Positions 14,248-17,870 of a DNA stretch of 17,870 nt are shown in pieces. The position numbers and the translations under genes are program-made. The stretch comes from Candidatus Daviesbacteria bacterium (GTDB lineage: Bacteria > Patescibacteria > Microgenomatia > Daviesbacterales > UBA10151). The notes under the pieces were generated by a model. The model ran no database searches. It was not told the origin of the DNA and worked only from the letters and a program-made list of their open reading frames with translations. The stretch covers positions 1 to 17,870 of the forward strand of contig JAUSHE010000034.1 of assembly GCA_030648435.1 (NCBI GenBank), given 5' to 3'. Numbering within the stretch: the stretch's first letter is position 1; the number at the start of each line of letters is the position of its first letter.

Positions 14248-16473
14248 TTATCTGTTAAAACCGCCGCGACCGCCGCGGTCTCTACCGCCAAATGGACGCC
14301 TTGCTCCGCTACCAAATCTGGGCCTGTCACCAAAGGAAGGCCGTGGTCTAAATCCGCCGCTGGAACGGGGCCTGCTTTCAGATTCAGGTTTAATATCTGT
14401 TCCAAAAAGCATTGATAATCCGACTTTTCCTTCAGGTGTCACATCAGTTACTCTTACTTTAACTTCCTGTCCTTCGGAAACTATATCTTCGACTCGTTCA
14501 ACTCGTCCGGGAGCCATTTGGGAAATGTGAACTAATCCGTCTTTCCCCGGCGCAATTTCTACAAAAGCCCCAAAAGGAGCCAGTCTGACAACTTTACCGG
14601 TAAATTCTTCCCCAACAGTTACCTGTTTAAATTGTCCTTCAATTGACAAAAGTGCAGCTTTAATCGAATCAGGATTGGTTGCTGAAACCATCACAGTTCC
14701 GTCATCTTCAATATCAATTTGGGCCCCTGTTTTGGCAATAATTCCGTTAATATTCTTGCCCCCGGGCCCAATCAATGCTCCGATGTCTTCCGGTTTAATG
14801 TGAATTATTTCAACACGGGGCGCATGGGGAGACATTTCACCCGGTGCGGCAATAACCTTATTCATCTCCCCTAAAATAAACTCACGGGCAGCTTTACCCT
14901 GTTTTAGCGCTTCCTCTATTACTTCAAAACTGATTCCGAGAAGCTTTGTATCCATCTGGATAGCCGTAATACCATTTTTTGTACCTGCTACCTTGAAATC
15001 CATCTCTCCGTAAAAATCTTCCACCGCCCGCATATCGGTAATTACTTGGTATTTATCTTTTTCCGACAAAAGTCCTAAAGCGATTCCTGCTACCGGCTCA
15101 ATCGGCACACCGGCATTAAACAAAGCCAGGGATGACGCACAAATAGCAGCCTGCGAAGTCGAAGCATTTGCTCCTAAAACCTCTGAGATAATTCTTATAG
15201 AATAGGGGAATTGCTCTTGTTTAGGAATCACAGGTTCCAGCGCTTTTTCACCCAAAGCTCCGTGACCTACATCCCGGCGGTTTGGAGCAGCAATTCTTTT
15301 AACTTCACCTGTGGAAAAAGGATTAATGCTCATATTGTAATAATGCATAAAACGCTTGATCCGTTCCCCTTCCATCCCTTCAATGGTTTGGCCCAAAGAC
15401 GGCGCGCCTAAAGTAACTATAGATAATATTTGAGAATCGCCTCTTGAAAAAAGGGCTGAACCATGCGTGCGGGGTAACAAACCTATCTCAATCTCGATCG
15501 GTCTAACTTCATCCATTTTTCTGCCATCAACTCTTTTGCCCTGGCCCAAAACCAAATCATGCATTATTTCCTTGGCAACTTTATCAAATACCCCTCCGAT
15601 AATCAAAGGTGTCAGAACTTCCGTGTATTTGGTAACCAACTCGTCTTTGATTTGATCCGCCATTGAATCATGCCAGGCAGTTTTCTCATCAAATAAAGCC
15701 TGTTCAATCCGTGCCTTTGTAACCTGTTTAACCTCTTTAAGCAAAGCTTCTTCTACCTCTTCAGCCAGAGTTGAATATGCTTGTTTTTCTTTACCTGCTT
15801 CCTTCACAAATTCATTAATTAAAGCGATTATTCCCTGAGATTCTTTGTGTGCTTCTTTAATAGCGCTAAAAACTAACTCTTCCGGAACCTGACTAGCCTT
15901 GGTTTCAATCATGGCCACCTTATCAGCTGTAGCTGCCACAAATACATCTAAATTAGAGTTTATTAATTCATCAATAGTTGGATTGACCATTAATTTTCCG
16001 TCAACCGCTCCAATTCTGGCAACACCCAAAGGGCCATGCCATGGAACCGAAGAAATTGACAGCGCAGCTGAGGCAGCAATCAAACCCAATATATCAGGAT
16101 CATTAACCAGGTCAAAGGATAAAACAGTGACAATTACCTGAACTTCGTCTTTAAATTCTTTAGGAAAAAGTGGCCTGATAGAACGGTCAATTAATCTTCC
16201 CGTCAACACTGCTTCCTCTGAAGGTCTTGATTCTCTTTTTATAAACCGGGAAGAGGAAATTCTGCCTCCGGCATAGTGCTTTTCCACAAATTCTACTGAC
16301 AGCGGAAAATAACCTTTATCCTCAGCTAAAGGTTGACTGGCTACTGTTGCCAAAACTACAGTCTCGCCCCAGCTGGCAACCACGCTTGAGTTAGCCTGCA
16401 TAGCAAGCTTACCTGTTTCTAACTTTAGTTTGCGACCATTAAGGTCTATTTCTTTAGTAATAATTTTATGCAC
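14248..16473 (-). CDS. pnp: Polynucleotide phosphorylase with an Arg/Gly-rich tail
   Basis: Degrades RNA 3' to 5' with phosphate, giving nucleoside diphosphates, as a ring-shaped trimer. Two RNase PH-like domains are seen: the first with GYFPLSVEFVEKHYAGGR and RLIDRSIRPLFP, the second with GSALFSRGDSQ, FMHYYNMSINPFSTGE, RRDVGHGALGEKAL and the metal-site segment DFYGEMDFKVAGT, in which the Asp and Lys residues of the E. coli active site are kept. The phosphate-site SSSM is written STSQ, as in many bacteria. A KH domain (about 554-619, GALIGPGGKNI) and an S1 domain (620-693) follow. The last 48 residues (694-741) are a low-complexity tail rich in Arg, Gly, Phe and Pro, ending in RGG repeats, which is unlike the standard end. 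It lies 106 bases behind rpsO, the common bacterial order. No strong ribosome site is seen. Confidence 0.97.
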   Translation of the reverse strand: MHKIITKEIDLNGRKLKLETGKLAMQANSSVVASWGETVVLATVASQPLAEDKGYFPLSVEFVEKHYAGGRISSSRFIKRESRPSEEAVLTGRLIDRSIRPLFPKEFKDEVQVIVTVLSFDLVNDPDILGLIAASAALSISSVPWHGPLGVARIGAVDGKLMVNPTIDELINSNLDVFVAATADKVAMIETKASQVPEELVFSAIKEAHKESQGIIALINEFVKEAGKEKQAYSTLAEEVEEALLKEVKQVTKARIEQALFDEKTAWHDSMADQIKDELVTKYTEVLTPLIIGGVFDKVAKEIMHDLVLGQGKRVDGRKMDEVRPIEIEIGLLPRTHGSALFSRGDSQILSIVTLGAPSLGQTIEGMEGERIKRFMHYYNMSINPFSTGEVKRIAAPNRRDVGHGALGEKALEPVIPKQEQFPYSIRIISEVLGANASTSQAAICASSLALFNAGVPIEPVAGIALGLLSEKDKYQVITDMRAVEDFYGEMDFKVAGTKNGITAIQMDTKLLGISFEVIEEALKQGKAAREFILGEMNKVIAAPGEMSPHAPRVEIIHIKPEDIGALIGPGGKNINGIIAKTGAQIDIEDDGTVMVSATNPDSIKAALLSIEGQFKQVTVGEEFTGKVVRLAPFGAFVEIAPGKDGLVHISQMAPGRVERVEDIVSEGQEVKVRVTDVTPEGKVGLSMLFGTDIKPESESRPRSSGGFRPRPSFGDRPRFGSGARRPFGGRDRGGRGGFNR

Positions 16474-16579
16474 TTTAAATATTTCTCGGAGGACTTGGAA
16501 ACTGCGGAAGAGGTAATTAGGCTAACTAATTCTCTCTTGTCAATCCCCAAATCTCCCCAACTCTCTAATTATATCACAA

Positions 16580-16849
16580 TCACTTAGACAATCCTAATTT
16601 CTCAATCACAACCTTGTATCTTTCGTTGTCTTTTTTGAATAAATACTGCAAGAGTCTTCTTCTTTTATTAACCATTGATAAAAGACCTCTCCTGGAGTGA
16701 ATATCGTGTGGATGCTCTTTCAAATGATCAGTTAAATTTTTAACTTGTTCTGTTAAAAGCGCAACCTGGACTTCAGGAGAACCTGTGTCGCCGCTTTTTG
16801 TGGCGAATTCTTTAATTATTTTCTGCTTAATTTTTGGATCAAGTGGCAT
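16580..16849 (-). CDS. rpsO: Ribosomal protein S15
   Basis: A primary 16S rRNA binding protein of the small subunit platform, which also forms a bridge to the 50S subunit. The 89 residues are the family's usual length and carry the signature regions: TGSPEVQVALLTEQVKNLTDHL (22-43), HDIHSRRGLLSMVNKRRRLLQYL (48-70) and the C-terminal helix. The ATG is preceded by AAAGGA at 5-bases spacing, the best Shine-Dalgarno in the window. It has a promoter of its own at 16908-16936 and a leader of about 50 bases. In other bacteria S15 represses its own mRNA through a leader structure; whether that holds here is not visible. pnp follows, as in many genomes. Confidence 0.97.
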   Translation of the reverse strand: MPLDPKIKQKIIKEFATKSGDTGSPEVQVALLTEQVKNLTDHLKEHPHDIHSRRGLLSMVNKRRRLLQYLFKKDNERYKVVIEKLGLSK

Positions 16850-16907
16850 CTTATTCCTTTCTGAGACAACCTTGGTGCCAAAACGTCGCTCTTTTTATCT
16901 TGCGCGT

Positions 16908-16936
16908 ATACTACCAGAACTATCTAAAATATGCAA
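16908..16936 (-). promoter_or_regulatory. Promoter of rpsO
   Basis: Minus-strand TTGCAT (16931-16936), a 17-base spacer ending in TGG, and TAGTAT (16908-16913). Both hexamers and the TGn extension fit a sigma-70-type promoter. It starts 3 bases after the stop of the DHH-like gene. The predicted start near 16901 gives a leader of about 50 bases before the ATG, with an AAAGGA ribosome site (16856-16861 region). Confidence 0.6.
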
Positions 16937-16939
16937 GAG

Positions 16940-17870
16940 TTATCCTAATGATGTGCCTTTGAAGATTTTGGGGGTCAGCCATTCAGGTTCAACAGTTTCC
17001 GAAACCACACCTTCTCCAGCCGGTCTTTCCTCAGGTGAAGGTTGAGGTGCCATAGGCGCAACTTTTTGTCCAATAGCAGCAGAAAGAGCATTCCAATCGT
17101 ATGCCGGCTGTTGAGGAATAGAAGAAACTACTTCAGGTTGCTTTTGAACTTGAGCACCGGGCTTTTTCCCGCCTACCCTTAAACAATTTGCTACAGCCAT
17201 ATATGTGTCTGCTGTCGCTTTGGGGTCTGATAAATTATTTGTTGAATCAAAGAGGCCGCATAAAAGATTACCGGCACTATCGGCATCCAAACTAAATCCC
17301 AGGTCGGAAATTAAATTAACCATCACCTCAGATACGGAAACAGCAGCAGAATCTATAACATTGGTTTGGCCAAAAGAAGCATTAGATGTTTGAGTGTCAA
17401 GATTTACAATATGTGTACCTGAAAAAGCACTGACGTTTTGAGAATAAATATTGCCCAACGCATTCAAATTAACTGCCCCCACCACAAAAATCAAATTAAA
17501 ACCAGACCCTTGATATTTAGGCACAATTCTGGCCGGCTGAAAGGTTTGACCGGGAAGTACATGAAAAACCAAATTTAAATTACTGTTTTCGGCAAACCAG
17601 TCTAATTTTTCCAATGCCGGTATTGTATTATCGGATGATGCTACTCCTTCTAAAGTTAAAGTTAAATTGCCGCCCTCTGTCGAAGGTAGAGTTTTTTGAA
17701 TGTGATCCACTCCGAAAAGATGAGATTGGCCAACTAAAATATTATCATCACAAATAATGCTGACCTGTTTGCCTGCGGCCTCAAGGGTCAAAAATAAAGC
17801 GAGTCCGGCTGATAATTTATCTATACTTGCTCCGGTTGGAACTGCAATTAGAATATTTTTGGCAGTAGGG
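16940..17870 (-). CDS. DHH-fold protein lacking catalytic motifs (5' end outside the window)
   Basis: The frame is open to the right edge, so about 309 residues are visible and the start is missing; a TTG at 17791 is inside the frame and is not the start. The pattern follows DHH phosphoesterases of the NrnA/oligoribonuclease type: a first segment SAGLALFLTLEAAGKQVSIICDD, a hydrophobic strand FNLIFVVGAVN where family members have an Asp, then IVNLDTQTSNASFGQTN where they have the DHH motif, and SVSEVMVNLISDLGFSLDADSAGNLLCGLFDST matching the usual S-x-x-E...G-x-x-x-DT stretch. The DHH motif itself is absent, and the DPD(A/G)D position reads TGASID. It therefore probably lacks phosphodiesterase activity and may bind nucleotides or RNA. 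The last ~75 residues are Pro/Gln-rich and disordered, ending in EWLTPKIFKG. Its place before rpsO matches that of nrnA in many bacteria. Function inferred only. Confidence 0.7.
   Translation of the reverse strand, partial: PTAKNILIAVPTGASIDKLSAGLALFLTLEAAGKQVSIICDDNILVGQSHLFGVDHIQKTLPSTEGGNLTLTLEGVASSDNTIPALEKLDWFAENSNLNLVFHVLPGQTFQPARIVPKYQGSGFNLIFVVGAVNLNALGNIYSQNVSAFSGTHIVNLDTQTSNASFGQTNVIDSAAVSVSEVMVNLISDLGFSLDADSAGNLLCGLFDSTNNLSDPKATADTYMAVANCLRVGGKKPGAQVQKQPEVVSSIPQQPAYDWNALSAAIGQKVAPMAPQPSPEERPAGEGVVSETVEPEWLTPKIFKGTSLG

Noticed and set aside
14208..14405. Minus-strand 65-codon frame at the end of pnp
   Set aside because: Out-of-frame reading of the Arg/Gly-rich pnp tail; no start signal.
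16514..16543. TTGACA (16538-16543) before pnp as a promoter
   Set aside because: The -35 is perfect, but at 17 or 18 bases the -10 reads CTAATT or TAATTA, each matching only 2 of 6 consensus positions. Read-through from rpsO is more likely.
1..17870. CRISPR arrays, tRNA or rRNA genes, insertion sequences
   Set aside because: No regularly spaced repeats, cloverleaf-like segments, rRNA-like stretches or transposase motifs were seen on either strand.

Overview
The window looks like chromosomal DNA from a member of the Candidate Phyla Radiation (Patescibacteria), most likely near Microgenomates. This is inferred from the genes, not from a search. Supporting signs are an AT-rich sequence, very tight packing with repeated 4-base ATGA stop/start overlaps, an alanyl-tRNA synthetase that stops after its editing domain, a riboflavin kinase without the usual FAD synthetase half, and several proteins with the right fold but missing catalytic residues. 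TGA acts as a stop throughout, which argues against the TGA=Gly code of SR1/Gracilibacteria. Sixteen of the seventeen genes lie on the minus strand, so the order below follows transcription, from right to left.

RNA block, 17870 to 11482: a partial DHH-fold protein without its catalytic motifs, rpsO with its own promoter and a leader carrying a ribosome binding site, pnp with an Arg/Gly-rich tail, a Lon-like AAA+ ATPase with no protease domain, and RNase J overlapping it by 4 bases. The DHH/rpsO/pnp order echoes the common bacterial order nrnA-truB-ribF-rpsO-pnp.

DNA segregation and an orphan, 11473 to 8500: ftsK/spoIIIE, then a 277-residue protein I do not recognise. The orphan has a consensus extended -10 promoter in front and a strong hairpin behind.

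Middle, 8393 to 6419: a TsaC/YrdC threonylcarbamoyl-AMP synthase, whose 3' end overlaps the only plus-strand gene (152 residues, unknown), then a RodZ-like membrane protein divergent from that gene, and a small one-pass membrane protein.

Envelope block, 6404 to 230: alaS, a large protein joining a PilM/FtsA-like domain, one membrane helix and a baseplate-J-like outer region, a class E-like sortase, ruvX, mltG and riboflavin kinase. A hairpin terminator at 152-181 closes the block. The rest of 1-229 holds no gene I can support.

The main regulatory observation is that seven genes have a -10 hexamer (TANNNT, four of them with an upstream TGn) ending exactly 6 or 7 bases before the start codon, with no Shine-Dalgarno sequence. 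This is the geometry expected of leaderless mRNAs. Genes joined by ATGA overlaps lack this element, and rpsO has a conventional leader.
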